Part shown: positions 31,455 through 42,951 of the stretch, in pieces
Position numbering within the stretch: position 1 is the first letter of the stretch
Layout: each line of letters opens with the position of its first letter
DNA from: Glutinoglossum americanum
Taxonomy: Eukaryota; Ascomycota; Geoglossomycetes; Geoglossales; Geoglossaceae
Direction of reading: 5' to 3'
Assembly (NCBI GenBank): GCA_020080175.1
Contig: JAGHQL010000119.1
Coordinates: 19,623 to 83,622 of the forward strand
Length of the DNA: 64,000 bases
Position numbers and translations under genes: made by a program
The notes under the pieces: generated by a model
Told to the model about the DNA's origin: nothing
Database searches by the model: none
The model's input: the letters and a program-made list of their open reading frames with translations, nothing else

Positions 31455-34400
31455 ATGGCTACACTCCCACCATCAAATGCACCGCCATCATGGCGCAATA
31501 ATCCATTTAGCCGCAATTCACCTTCTCCATCGCCTTCTGCAATGAGCGGCAGCATGCGGCCCAGATCTGCGATATTTTCATCTCCCCTTACACCCTCAAA
31601 CTCCCAGTCTCCCGGTAGCCATGCTCGTGGTCAATCGTTCTCTACTCTGAATCCAACGTCGACGGTCTCTCGCGGGTTTTCTGGCCGCCAGCGGGCAGAC
31701 TCGAAGACTACGCCCGTGTCGAACACGTTTGCCCCCGATTTCATTAAGCAGGAGGAGAAGCAGAAGGGAGCGGATCAGATCCGGAGCTTCGAGGGGGAGA
31801 ATGATTTCTCGGGTAAGAGATATGTGTGGGTCAAGGATCCCACGGCTGCGTTTGTGAAGGGATGGGTGGTAGAGGAGACCGTGGATGGCCAGCTGTTGGT
31901 TCAATGCGATGACGGCAGTGTGAGATATTGCCACCCTCTGATATAATTTTTTTTTTTTTCCCCCAAAGTATTAATTTTCATATTCTCATAGCAACGGGAG
32001 GTTGATCCCGAAAACGTGGATAAAGTCAACCCGGCAAAGTTCGATAAGGCGGACGATATGGCCGAATTGACGCACCTGAACGAGGCGTCGGTCGTACACA
32101 ACCTACACATGAGATATCAAGCCGATCTAATCTATGTATGTGCTCCCCAACGTCCGACGCTACCATTTCTCTCTCCTTGGTACGCGAACGCTAACCTCGT
32201 GTCCAGACTTATTCAGGACTCTTCTTAGTGACCGTCAATCCATACTGCCAGCTACCCATATACACTAATGAATACATTAATATGTACAAAGGCCGCAATA
32301 GGGAAGACACGAAGCCTCATATCTACGCCATGGCGGATGAGGCCTTCCGAAATCTCGTGGAAGAAGGCGAGAATCAGAGCATTTTGGTTACGTATGTCTG
32401 CTTGCACTTGACTTGTCGGCGCTCTCACTGACAACGGATAGTGGAGAATCTGGAGCGGGGAAGACGGAGAATACAAAAAAGGTTATTCAGTATCTTGCCG
32501 CTGTTGCGACATCCGACTCTCCAGGAGCTAGATCAGGAGTGAAGCAACTATCAAACCTCTCTCAGCAAATATTACGGGCCAACCCCATCCTCGAATCCTT
32601 CGGGAATGCGCAGACTGTGCGAAATAACAATTCATCTCGTTTTGGTAAATTCATCCGGATCGAGTTCACCCGTTCAGGCCAGATTGCTGGGGCATTCGTT
32701 GATTGGTATCTGCTGGAGAAGTCGCGTGTTGTGAGGGTCAACCCGAATGAGAGGAATTACCATATTTTCTACCAGTTACTCCGAGGGGCTGGCCGGAGGA
32801 TTAAGGATGATTTGTTCTTGGCCGGGATGGGCGTTGAGGATTTTACATACACGAAGGATGGCAATGACATGATCATCGGCGTTTCAGATCCAGACGAGTG
32901 GAACGGATTGATCGAAGCCTTTAGTATCATGGGATTCTCGGAAGCCGAACAAGAATCAATCCTTCGAACAATCGCAGCAGTGCTACATCTAGGGAACATC
33001 ACCGTAGTGAAGGAGAGCCATCGTGCTGACCAGGCACGTCTACCGCAAGAGGCTCAGCTTGGGGTGGAGAAAGTCTGTCATTTACTGGGCATTCCTGTTG
33101 AACCGTTCATCAAGGGGTTGCTTCACCCTCGAGTCAAGGCTGGCAGAGAATGGGTTGAAAAGGTCCAAACACCGGAGCAGGTTCATCTGTCGATCGATGC
33201 GCTGTCGAAAGGTATATACGAACGTGCCTTTGGTGACCTCGTCTCTCGTATCAATCGGCAACTCGACCGGACGAGCATGGGGATGGATGACTCGAAATTC
33301 ATCGGCGTGCTTGATATCGCTGGTTTTGAGATCTTTGAGGATAATAGCTTCGAGCAACTGTGTATCAATTACACAAACGAGAAGCTACAACAATTTTTCA
33401 ACCATCACATGTTCGTTTTGGAGCAGGAAGAATACACTAGGGAGAAAATCGAGTGGAAGTTCATCGATTTCGGGCACGATCTACAGCCTACCATCGATCT
33501 AATAGAGCTTCCAAACCCTATCGGCATCTTCTCGTGCTTAGATGAAGACTGCGTCATGCCCAAGGCTACGGACAAGTCATTTACAGAGAAATTGCATTCG
33601 CTTTGGGACCGCAAGACCACCAAGTATCGACGATCTCTCTTGACCCAGGGATTTATGCTTACTCATTACGCGGCGGAAGTAGAATATTCAACACAGGGAT
33701 GGCTAGAGAAGAACAAGGACCCCCTTAATGACAACATTACAAGACTTCTCGCCGCATCCGCTGACAAGCATATTGCCAACCTCTTTGCCGACTGCGCAGA
33801 CCCTGATGAGGATCTTGGCGCAACCAGAAGCAGAGTCAAAAAGGGGCTCTTCCGGACCGTAGCGCAGAGACACAAGGAGCAGCTTTCTAGCCTCATGAGC
33901 CAGCTTAACTCGACCCACCCTCACTTCGTTCGATGTATCATACCCAATCACAAGAAGCGGCCGAAACAGCTAGTTGCGCCCCTAGTTCTAGACCAATTAA
34001 GATGCAACGGTGTCTTGGAAGGCATTCGAATAGCGCGCACTGGCTTTCCCAACAGATTGCCCTTTGCCGAATTCCGCCAGCGGTATGAAGTCTTGTGCAA
34101 GAACATGCCGAAGGGCTATATGGAGGGGCAAAAGGCCGCGCAGATTATGCTGGAAAAGCTTGACCTCGATTGCGCTCTCTACCGGGTCGGATTAACGAAG
34201 GTCTTCTTTAGGGCTGGAGTGCTGGCAGAGCTGGAAGACCAGAGAGACGCACTTATTCGTGAGATCATGTGCAGGTTCCAGTCAATCGCTCGCGGGTTCA
34301 CACAAAGGAGGATTGCAAACAAACGGCTTTATCGCGCTGAGGCCGCCAGAATCATCCAGAGAACCTTCCAGGTTTATCTCGACCTTTGCGAGAACCCCTG

Positions 34401-37400
34401 GTGGGGACTATTCGTGAAAATGAAACCTCTACTTGGAGCAACGAGAGTATCCGGTGAGATGAAGAAGCGGGATGAGATGATACAGAAGCTTGAGGTCAAG
34501 ATGCAGGTGGATGCTGTAGAGAGGCAGAAGCTGGAGGAGGAGCGGAGACGAGTAGACGTAGAGGTACAACGAATTAGGCATACACTCGAGAGCGAACGAG
34601 CTCTGGCGCTCGACAAGGAAGAGATCTTTAAGCGGCTGCAACTACGTGAGACTGAGCTCAGCGAAAAGCTCGCAGGCGCTCTGGAAGACCAGGAGAAGCT
34701 TGAAGATCAGCTCGATGAGCTGATATTGGCGAACAAGAAAGCTGAGGAGCAAGCTGCTTTTTGGAGGACCCAGCTAGAGCAGGGTGGGCTATTGATTGGG
34801 AAATTGGAAGGTGAGAAAAGGGAGTTGCTCGAGAAAATCAGCGACTTGGAAGGGCAGTTGGACGACGCGGAAAGGATTCGTTCCGAGAGAAAAGATATAC
34901 AGGAGAGCCTGACGCAGGAGATTAAGATGCTGAAAAGCCACCTTGGCCTAAAAGATCGAAAACTGCTGGACTTAGAGAAGCAATTAGCAAAGGTCGATAA
35001 GGATCTCGATGAGAAATTGGCGAACACGGGCAAAGAGTTGCAGATATCGAAGAAGCAGATCAGAGAGCTTCTGGAAGATAACCGCCAAATCCGCCAGCAG
35101 ATCTCGGAGCTTTCTTCAACGTCGACGGGATACGAGGACCTTGTCCGGCGGAAGGAGAGCGAGTTATCAATCTTGCGCGTTGACCTGAAGAATTACGAGA
35201 ATGACCGACGGACATTCGATGATGAAAGGCAAAAGCTTTCATCGAAGCATGATTCTGTCCTAAACCAGCTCCGGGAGGTTCAAGCCGAGATGGACGCCAT
35301 GAAGTCTCAAAAGTCCCAACTCGAACGTGAGGCCGCTGACGCGAAGAGATTACTAGAGGCTAAGATCTCAGAAGACGCGAAATCGGGGCAGGGACGGAAG
35401 ATGCTGGATGACCAGATTAAGGATCTCAAGGAACAGCTTTTCCATGTCCAGACTGAGCTAAGCAGAGAACGGCAGTCCCGCGATGACGTTCAACTTCTCG
35501 GAGAGCACAAGTATTCTACGTTGGAACGCGACTACGAAGCTTTAAACGAGTCCAAGATTACCATTGAGAAAGAGCTTTACCTGCAGCAAGATACCCTTCG
35601 ACGGGCTATTGAGGCCCGAGCGACCGCCGAAAAGGACCGGAAAGATGCCCAGACAGAACTTCGAAAGCTCCGTGAAAGGTTTACCGAGATTGAAAGGTCA
35701 CGGCTCGAAACAGAGGCTGCCATCGAGAGGAGTGTCTCCAGGCAGGCAAACGAAAGACAATCTAGCCTCAGGAAAGACTTGGAAGCCAAGGAAACGTTGC
35801 TCGACGAGTCCGAAGCCGAGAGGACCAGACTTACATCCGAAGTTCAACGCTTGAGCCGAGTCATCGCCGATTCGGACAATTTTAAGCTTCGCCACGATCA
35901 CGACAAGGAAAGGCTTGAGAGAGAGCTAGTGACCATCAAAGGCCGGCTCGCGGCTTCGGAGAATGACAATAGGGCACTACTCAATAAGATTCAGCAGAAG
36001 AACCTCGACATCGCACGGTCTAATTCAAAAGCCGGTGAAGCCCATCGGTCAAAGCTCGTTGCGCTTCAGACGGAGAAGCACAGGGCCGAGGAAGAGAACA
36101 AGAAACTCCTACGGCAGCTAGGCGATGCTCAACTTTCAATCACGTCTCTAGAAAAGCAAAAGGAGAAGCTCGCTCTCAGTCTGGAGGATCTCAACCATGA
36201 GATTGCTCGGGAGCACAAGACCAGCAGAGCCGCAGAGAAAGCTTCCTCGGCCTTCAACATACAGCTAGCAGAGGCAAACCGCAGCTTAGAGACCGAAAGA
36301 CAGTTGAAGACCCAAGCTCAGGCTAATACCCGAAAGCTCCAAGCAGCTCTCGACCAAGCCAACAGCGAGCTGACCGATTGCCACAACCAGCTTCTGATGT
36401 TGCAGAAAGTCTTTGATCCTGATGCCGAGGTTCCCAAGACATGGGAGGCCGGGCGGCGCTCGTTGTCTAGAAGCATCGACTTGGCGCAGAGACTGGATGC
36501 CTCTCAGCAAGCCTTACGTATCTCCACAGAGAAGTGCGCCCGTGCTGAGGCCCACTTGGCGGACCTTCGGCGACGACATGAAGATGAGCTGTCGGAGATT
36601 GATGAGAAGCACTCATCTTCAAAGCGAGCGCTTCTAGAAGAACTCAATCAGAACAACATCCCCGCCACCCGCTCGCCGAAGCACTTCCGCACCGCACTAG
36701 ATGTAAAGCCGTACTCTAACACGTCGACGCCGGCGCGCCGCCACATCAGCAGCGGGACTACAACTACTCAGGACTCGGGCCGCTCTGACCGAACCGTCGA
36801 TACGGTCAGCTACCAGAAGAGAATGGATCTCGCGGCCCAATTGGACTTGGTGCAGAATCAACTCCAGATGACTGAGATGCAAAATCGACATTTACAGAGC
36901 CAGCTCGATCGGGCAACCCCAATCCGCGATATGTGGCAAGACGAGAGCCCCTCTGTGAGGCGGGTGCAGAAGCTAGAACGGGAAAACAACCGGCTTCATG
37001 ATATGCTTGATGACTCCGCTAAGAAAGTCTCCGCACTTGAAAAGAGTATCCAGTCTGGGGAGCTGTCTCTTCGTGACGTCCAGACCAGGTCACACGAAGA
37101 ACTCTACGACCTTTTGAACTCCCAAGAGAACTCGCGCAGATCCCTCCTTCAAGTTCACAACAACGCGGTGGCAGAGCTGGCAGACGCAAAGGCCCACTTC
37201 GACAGTCTGAAGCAGGCAAAGGTAGCAATGGACGTCGAACTTAGGAATACCAGGTTGGAGATCCAGGAACTCACGCACGCCAGAGAACAGGACGCTGCAA
37301 GCCGAAGTCAGTTGCTACAAGAGTTTGCAGACCTACAGATAAGGCTCGATGCGGAGGCCTCAAAGCTTGCTGATGTCACATCCAGCTTGAACCTATATAA

Positions 37401-39019
37401 GGGACGGGCCGATGAATACTTTGGGAAACTTGAACAAGCTGAAATCGCCGTTCTCAAAGCGTCTAGGGCTGAGCAGTTTGCGAAGAGTCAGGCAAGAGAG
37501 GCGGAGGAGACTTGCGCCGTGATCATGGCGGAGAGGAAACAGATGGACGGTTTGGTTGAAGACTTGCAACGTCAGAATCAGCGGTACGAAGAAAAGGCTG
37601 AGGACCTGTCCGCAGACCTCGCCGGTGCGCTTCAGGCTAAGAAGCGCTTGCAACACGAACTTGAGGACTATCGGAGTCAGAGAGCAATGGATATCGAAGA
37701 CAAGGAAACCACACTGGAGCAGACGAGGAAGAAATATCAGAACGAGTTCTCGACATTGACCAACGAGCTAGAGATTGAACGGGAGAATGTTATATATGTT
37801 CGGACAGAAAACACTCGTCTTCGCGAGGAACTTGAGGATCTTCGGTCTAAGTGGGACGATGAGGTTCTGAACAGTTCGACGTGGGCAAAGGAGAAATCCC
37901 GTCTAGAGATGACGCTTCAGGACGTGTCGAATTCCCGTGACGAAGCCGTCAATGCCCACAACGAAGCTCAAGGCAAGATCGTTTCATTGCTCTCTCAGGT
38001 CCGCCAGCTACGCACCTCCGTCGACGATGTGGCCGCGGAGCGAGATATGCTGCAGAAGGAAAAGCGAGGTCTTGAAGCCCGCCTAGCCGAGGCAGGAGAT
38101 CGACTTGAAGACCTCGCACGCGGAGAGAGCCCTTCCATGCGTAATGCTGCTGGGATGGATCGCCAGCTGTTGGAGCTGAAATCTCAACTTGTGCAGCAAG
38201 AAGATATCTCGTCCGCCGCTGTTGGCAAGATGAGACGAGCAGAAGCACTGGCATCTGAGATTCAGAAGGATATTGTCGCTGAGAGAGACACGAACGTGCA
38301 GCTCCATAAAGAGAAGGCGCATCTCGAAAAGTCCTTGAAGGACTTGCAGCTGAAACTTATCGATCTGGAGACCAAGAGCTATTCATCTGCTTCTCAGGAT
38401 GTGAGGTTCTTGCATGGGAGGATACAGGAGGTGAATTTTGTCCGATTGATATAGATGAGGAGCAATTTGCTGACATTTTAAAAAAAAATTGTAGTTAGAG
38501 AAACAACTCGATGAGCAAGAATCCGAGCGCAACAAGTCCCAGCGGTCGGTCCGCAACGTTGACCGCACGGTGCGGGACCTACAATCCCAGATCGAGCGCC
38601 GCGACAGGATCAACTCCCAGCTCGAGGATGAGATCTCCAAGGCGCGCGATAAAACCGATAGGCTGCTGCAGACCATCGAGGAGCTCCAGAGTGAAGGGTC
38701 GACGAGCCAACTTGCTGCCAGGAGGGCGGAAAGGGAGTTAAGGGAGGAGAGAGAGCATAGTTTAAGGTTGGAGAGGGAGTTGGAAGGGTGGAAAGGTCTG
38801 AGGCTTGAGAGAGGGGCTGGTGGGGGGTCGAGAAGCAATACGCTTGCGGTAGGGGGTTTGAGCGAGGTTAGCGAGGAGAGTGGGAATGGGAGCGGCAGCG
38901 GAGGAAGTGAGGAGTCGAGCGGAGGCACCGGAGGGGTTCATGTTGTGGGGAAGAGGAGTTCGGTGGGGAGTGTAGTTGTGCCCCAGAGGAAGGCAAGCAA
39001 TAGTAAGGGGTTTCTATGA
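31455..39019 (+). CDS. Class II myosin heavy chain (cytokinetic)
   Basis: Exons 31455-31919, 31992-32135, 32207-32391, 32442-38430 and 38495-39019 give 2,435 residues, the size of filamentous-ascomycete myosin II. A Ser/Pro-rich head leads to the N-terminal SH3-like subdomain ([19 protein letters not shown]). The motor has the P-loop GESGAGKT at about 266-273, built across an exon junction, switch I ([10 protein letters not shown], near 326) and switch II (DIAGFEIFE, near 556). IQ-like motifs at about 874-915 ([25 protein letters not shown]) would bind light chains. Nearly 1,300 residues of heptad coiled coil follow, broken by a Ser/Thr/Pro patch around 1670-1710, ending in a Gly/Ser-rich tail. 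Family members drive contractile actomyosin ring closure and septation in hyphae. Confidence 0.96.
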
Positions 39020-39568
39020 GGCTGTGGGGGGCTAAAGTGAGGGCGGGAGAAGGAGTTTGTTGGGGTATTTTAGCGACTTTTACTCTTTTGTCTCGAGGTG
39101 TCCCTTTTCTTTTACACATCATGATGGGTGAAATAATGGGAGGGAGGGCCTTGTATGAATAAATGGCTTTTTCTTTTTCTAAATGCAGGAATGGGAATGA
39201 ATATCATAACTAGTCCGCCACATTCAATTACTCGACCTACCTACCTCTTTCGCGCATTATTCGGGTTCTCCGTCACGCAGATGTGGAAAGCGTTAGATAG
39301 GTAGCTAGGTATGGGGAAGGACATCATTGGTAAGATGTAAGCTTTTTTTCTTATTGGATATTTGGACATTGAACCGCTCCCCCCTGTTTCTCTCTTTCTC
39401 TTTCTCTCCATCTCTCTCTCTCATACCCTCCCTCATATACTTTGTCTCAAGGAGAAAAAAAAAAAAGAAAAAAGAAACCCAATATGTGTATCGTGCAGGA
39501 ACGACGACGGACCAACTGACTGACTGACAGGGAAAATTAATTGACTAATTGGGGTGAAAGGGGGCTGC
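39020..39568. other. Convergent 3' region between myosin and BTB genes
   Basis: No gene. It contains pyrimidine tracts (39385-39425), an A-rich run near 39453-39475 and an AATAAA-like word at 39157, a possible polyadenylation signal of the myosin gene. Confidence 0.5.
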
Positions 39569-41578
39569 TCATTCGCTCGTCTCCGGGAGAGGGGAGGAAG
39601 GGATGGCTCGCAGGCGCGGGTCGATGATCGGGGAGCGCGAGCGGTAGGTTTTCGGGGTTGCGGACGGGGAGGGGGAGCGCGAGCGGGAGCGCCGACGCGG
39701 GGACGGGGGCGGGGCATCTCCACCCGCCACGACGGGGGCAGCAGCAGCAGCAGCGGCGGCGGCTCCTCCAGCGGGGCCCTCCCACGGCCAGTCCTCCCTC
39801 CCGACGCTAGCGCAAGTCAGATAGCCGACGGGGCCGGCGCGCTCCTGATCCAGCTCGCAGCGCGACGCGATCAGGGGGCGAACCAGCCGGCTAGCCTCCT
39901 CCTTGACGACGGCGACGCGGTCCTCCAGGCACGCCTGGGCCTTCCGGCTCATGGGGAAGTACGCGTGGAAGCTGCGCATGGCGGCGGCGTCGAGGTACGC
40001 GGAGCCGCCGCGGTGGATGCGCGCGTACAGCGCGTAGCCGCCGTCGGCGGGCGCCGGGTCCGCGATCAGGCACTGCGAGAGGTATTGGCGGAAGTAGGCG
40101 ACCGCCATCCAGAGGTAGATCTTCGAGGAGTAGTTGCTGCGGCCCGGGGCGGCGGGTTTGGTGGTTTGGGGGTGGGTGTGCGGCGGGGGGGTTGCGGGGG
40201 GCTGGTGGAGGAGCTCGGTGGGGTAGAGGCCGAGGAGTTTCCTGTCGACGGCTTTCTTCACCGCCGCGAGCTCCGAGTGTTTCCGCTCGCAGAGCGCGCG
40301 GATCGCGGGGTCGAGGTGCGATTTCGAGTGGTCGTCGAGTGCCGGCCATCGGCCTACCATGTGGATTACGGACTCTTGGAGGATCATCCCGGATCTTACC
40401 CGCAGGGAGAGGTCGGCCCAGGCGATTGGGTTGGCTTGGATGGATTGGTAGAGGGCTTGGCCTTGCCGCAGGAGGACATTGTCGATTATCGTGGAGACTA
40501 TGTGCGCGCAGGTGGTTGCTTCGGCGGCTTCAAGGAGGCCCATGCAGGCGGCTAGAGCAGCGCCCATGTTCGTATCCGGGAGGATAGGATCGAGGTTGTA
40601 CATTATGCGGAAGAGGTTGTCGAAGTCTTGATAGCGGCTGTTGGCATTTACGGACTTTCCATTTCGGTTTTCGAGGGACAGGATGTTGGAACCTCGGGTG
40701 CTAGTATTCTGGCGGGAAGTCAGCAATTACGATGGTTATTCGATGGTTATTGTCGTTGCCGTTGAAATTTTCAGCACTGCGAATGCTCGTTGGTGGCGTA
40801 CCATGAGTTTGAAAGTACCCAGATCGAAATCATCTATGTCTTCCCCATGATCTAGGACGTACTCCACGCGGTAACGGACAGGGGTCTTCTTGCTGCCCCT
40901 CCCGGTGGCCTCACGAGCGTTGCTTTCGTGAAGGAGCCCGGCGAAGAAGGAGGATCTACAGCGGAGCGTGTGGGCGTGGAGTTGGTAGACGCGGTTGGAC
41001 GTGAAGATAATGATGACATCGCCGTCGAGATATTTCGGGAACTCTGAGGTGGACGCCGCGGGACTTTGGTGGATACATGATTAGCAATTACCCTGCCTTA
41101 TAAACTGAAGCACGTAATACCTCTCTGGAGTCGGGGTTGCGCTAGTGGCCGATTCTACACCAGTCAGCTGTTGGCCATTATATATAGCAAACGCAAGGGA
41201 AGCGACGATATAATAGGGGATTATGCTACAGGGATATTAAAATATATAGCATCAAGGCATCGAGAGGTGCGGGGAGTATCCCGTATAACAATCGAAATAT
41301 GAAGTGTCAAAACATCAAGCGCCCAAGAAGCACCGTGCACGGAGATTGAAATATTAAGACAACAGGACGTCATGGAGCACCACAAAGTAATTAGAATATC
41401 AGCCCAGCAATTACACAAATCGCACTCGGGATCACTGCCAAAATACCAAACCCTCAAGAACCAACGGAGCGTCCCGCATGAATGATTAGAAGCCGGGCTG
41501 ACATCCGGGTATCCACAGGGGGCGTGCCGCAATACCAAAACACCATGTACGGAGAACAGCGAACTTACCCGTTGCCAT
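39569..41578 (-). CDS. BTB/POZ-domain protein, 481 aa
   Basis: Exons on the minus strand are 41578-41569 (ATG GCA ACG G), 41154-41121, 41063-40802 and 40708-39569; they join in frame to 481 residues. The predicted N-terminus is MATESATSATPTPESPAAS and the BTB fold starts at about residue 22 (YLDGDVIIIFTSNRVYQLHA, then HTLRCRSSFFAGLL). The C-terminal two thirds match a helical region found with BTB in many fungal proteins (FDNLFRIMYNLDPILPDTN, IVSTIIDNVLLRQGQALYQ). A Pro/His-rich linker, a poly-Ala stretch and an Arg/Ser-rich tail (RRRSRSRSPSPS) follow. Fungal BTB proteins of this type are mostly unstudied; BTB domains mediate dimerisation or Cul3 binding. The first exon is inferred from a strong GTAAGT donor and frame only. 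The last exon is very GC-rich at third positions. Confidence 0.78.
41155..41568 (-). repeat. 414-bp first intron of the BTB gene with degenerate ~47-bp tandem periodicity
   Basis: On the plus strand, blocks starting GAAATATGAAG (41295), GAAATATTAAG (41348), AGAATATCAGC (41393), AAAATACCAAA (41440) and AATACCAAAAC (41531) recur at spacings of about 45-53 bp, with one longer gap. Each is followed by a CATC/GACGTC-like word. The copies are strongly diverged. The intron itself starts GTAAGT and ends TGTAG on the minus strand. Confidence 0.45.
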
Positions 41579-42169
41579 TACTTATCCTGAAGAACAGCAA
41601 ACTGAACGTGTTGGTAAGCACATAAGGAGCCAGTGAGAATACGATGACGAGAACCCACCGAGATTAAAATAGCTGGCCGATAGCGATGACTGATGCTTAT
41701 GGTTGATGGCCGGCGAAAGATTATAGTTGGGAGCCGTACCGTGGAGGATTGCGAGTATGTTGCAGTCAGAAATCTGGACGCTAGGTCAGGGCGGTGCTGA
41801 CTGGCTATTTTGCTATATATAGCGGTGGTGAAGGAGAAGAGAAGGAGAGGGTGGCACCTTAATGTCACACTATCCGCGTTATGGGGCGATGAACAAGAGG
41901 GCTTACGGCGATCTGGCTGGATGTGTGGTGTTGGCGACGATGAGGAATTGCAGGTTATGTGAGGGAGGTTGTCAAGGTTCTGTTCGTTGTGAATTGTAAG
42001 TCGAAGGATGGAATGGGAGGGGTTGGGTTTGTCTTGTGTTATGGTGAATAACCACCGCGCCTTAGTGGTACCTGCTGCACGTAAGGACACAGGGGTTGCT
42101 TCATGTTGGGTCCTCACCGCTGGGTTCCCTGGAGGGATCCCTGAGCTCTTTGTGCGCGGCAATGGAAGA

Positions 42170-42295
42170 GCCTCTATATACCCAACAAGGGGATAGTCCC
42201 AGCAATGTTGGGGGGCACCTGTGTGTCCAGCGGTGGGAAAGCTCCTGTGTATCCAGCAATGGGGCAAGGCGCCTCAAGTGCCATCGCCATCTGGG
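42170..42295. repeat. Degenerate ~27-bp minisatellite
   Basis: Successive units start GCCTCTATATACCCAACAAG, GCACCTGTGTGTCCAGCGGT, GCTCCTGTGTATCCAGCAAT and GCGCCTCAAGTGCCATCGCC. They share a G-C-x-CCT...CCAxCxxxGGG pattern, with a partial unit (TCCCAGCAATGTTGG) between the first and second. Confidence 0.55.
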
Positions 42296-42576
42296 GTTCG
42301 CCCTATGGAGTCGTGGTCTTTGGCGTACAGGATGCGGTGGAGCTGTTTGGTTCACTGGGATAGTTGTGGGATAAGGAGAGCAAGAAAGTGGGACGCCCCG
42401 AGCCGGTCCCCCTTCTATGAAACTCGTTCCATAAGTTACTTATGAACTGATGGAATTTGCTCTGACTACTATAGGACTAACTAGTAAGTAAAAAGTTCAG
42501 GATGTAGGGCAACCAATACTCAAGTAGCCAGGACGGGACTCACCCCTGCTTTAACGGTCTGTCGTTTCATGAAGCT

Positions 42577-42604
42577 ACATACATACATACACACATACAT
42601 ACAT
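42577..42604. repeat. ACAT tetranucleotide microsatellite
   Basis: Seven ACAT-like units with one ACAC interruption, followed by further alternating AT/AC sequence to about 42640. It is noncoding. Confidence 0.85.
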
Positions 42605-42951
42605 GGATAGATATACACACACGATATACATACCATGGCACACACCAAGTTTATCCAATCATGCGTTCGGTGACACAACCAAGAGACTTCTGAAAAGGGG
42701 CATATGTATCGTGTCGCAGGGTCCATCAACCGACAAAAAGAAAAATATGTACTTTTGAGACGCGTGTGGGAAGGTGTTGAACGAATGCACTGTGAGGCAT
42801 ATGCTATGCTAATCCTAACCGCTGATGCAGTGCTTTGAAAGAAAGAACATGGAAAACGCAGACCGGACCACACCAACCGACTATGAACTGACAAACGGAA
42901 GACCCAATACAAAGGAACAGGAAACGGGAAGGGACAGAGACAATCTTCCTA

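Larger units (their letters stand above)
41579..42951. other. Spacer between BTB and SDR-fusion genes
   Basis: No supported gene. A 229-codon minus-strand frame (41578-42267) is low in protein-like features and runs through a degenerate minisatellite. The region also holds an ACAT microsatellite and must contain the BTB promoter. Confidence 0.45.

Noticed and set aside
39554-40555. 333-codon plus-strand frame
   Set aside because: It lies antisense to the GC-rich last exon of the BTB gene; its Gly/Ala/Arg composition is that of a mirrored GC3-rich frame, without domain features.
41578-42267. 229-codon minus-strand frame
   Set aside because: Composition is random-like and the start runs through the degenerate minisatellite; no splice-consistent extension or recognisable domain.
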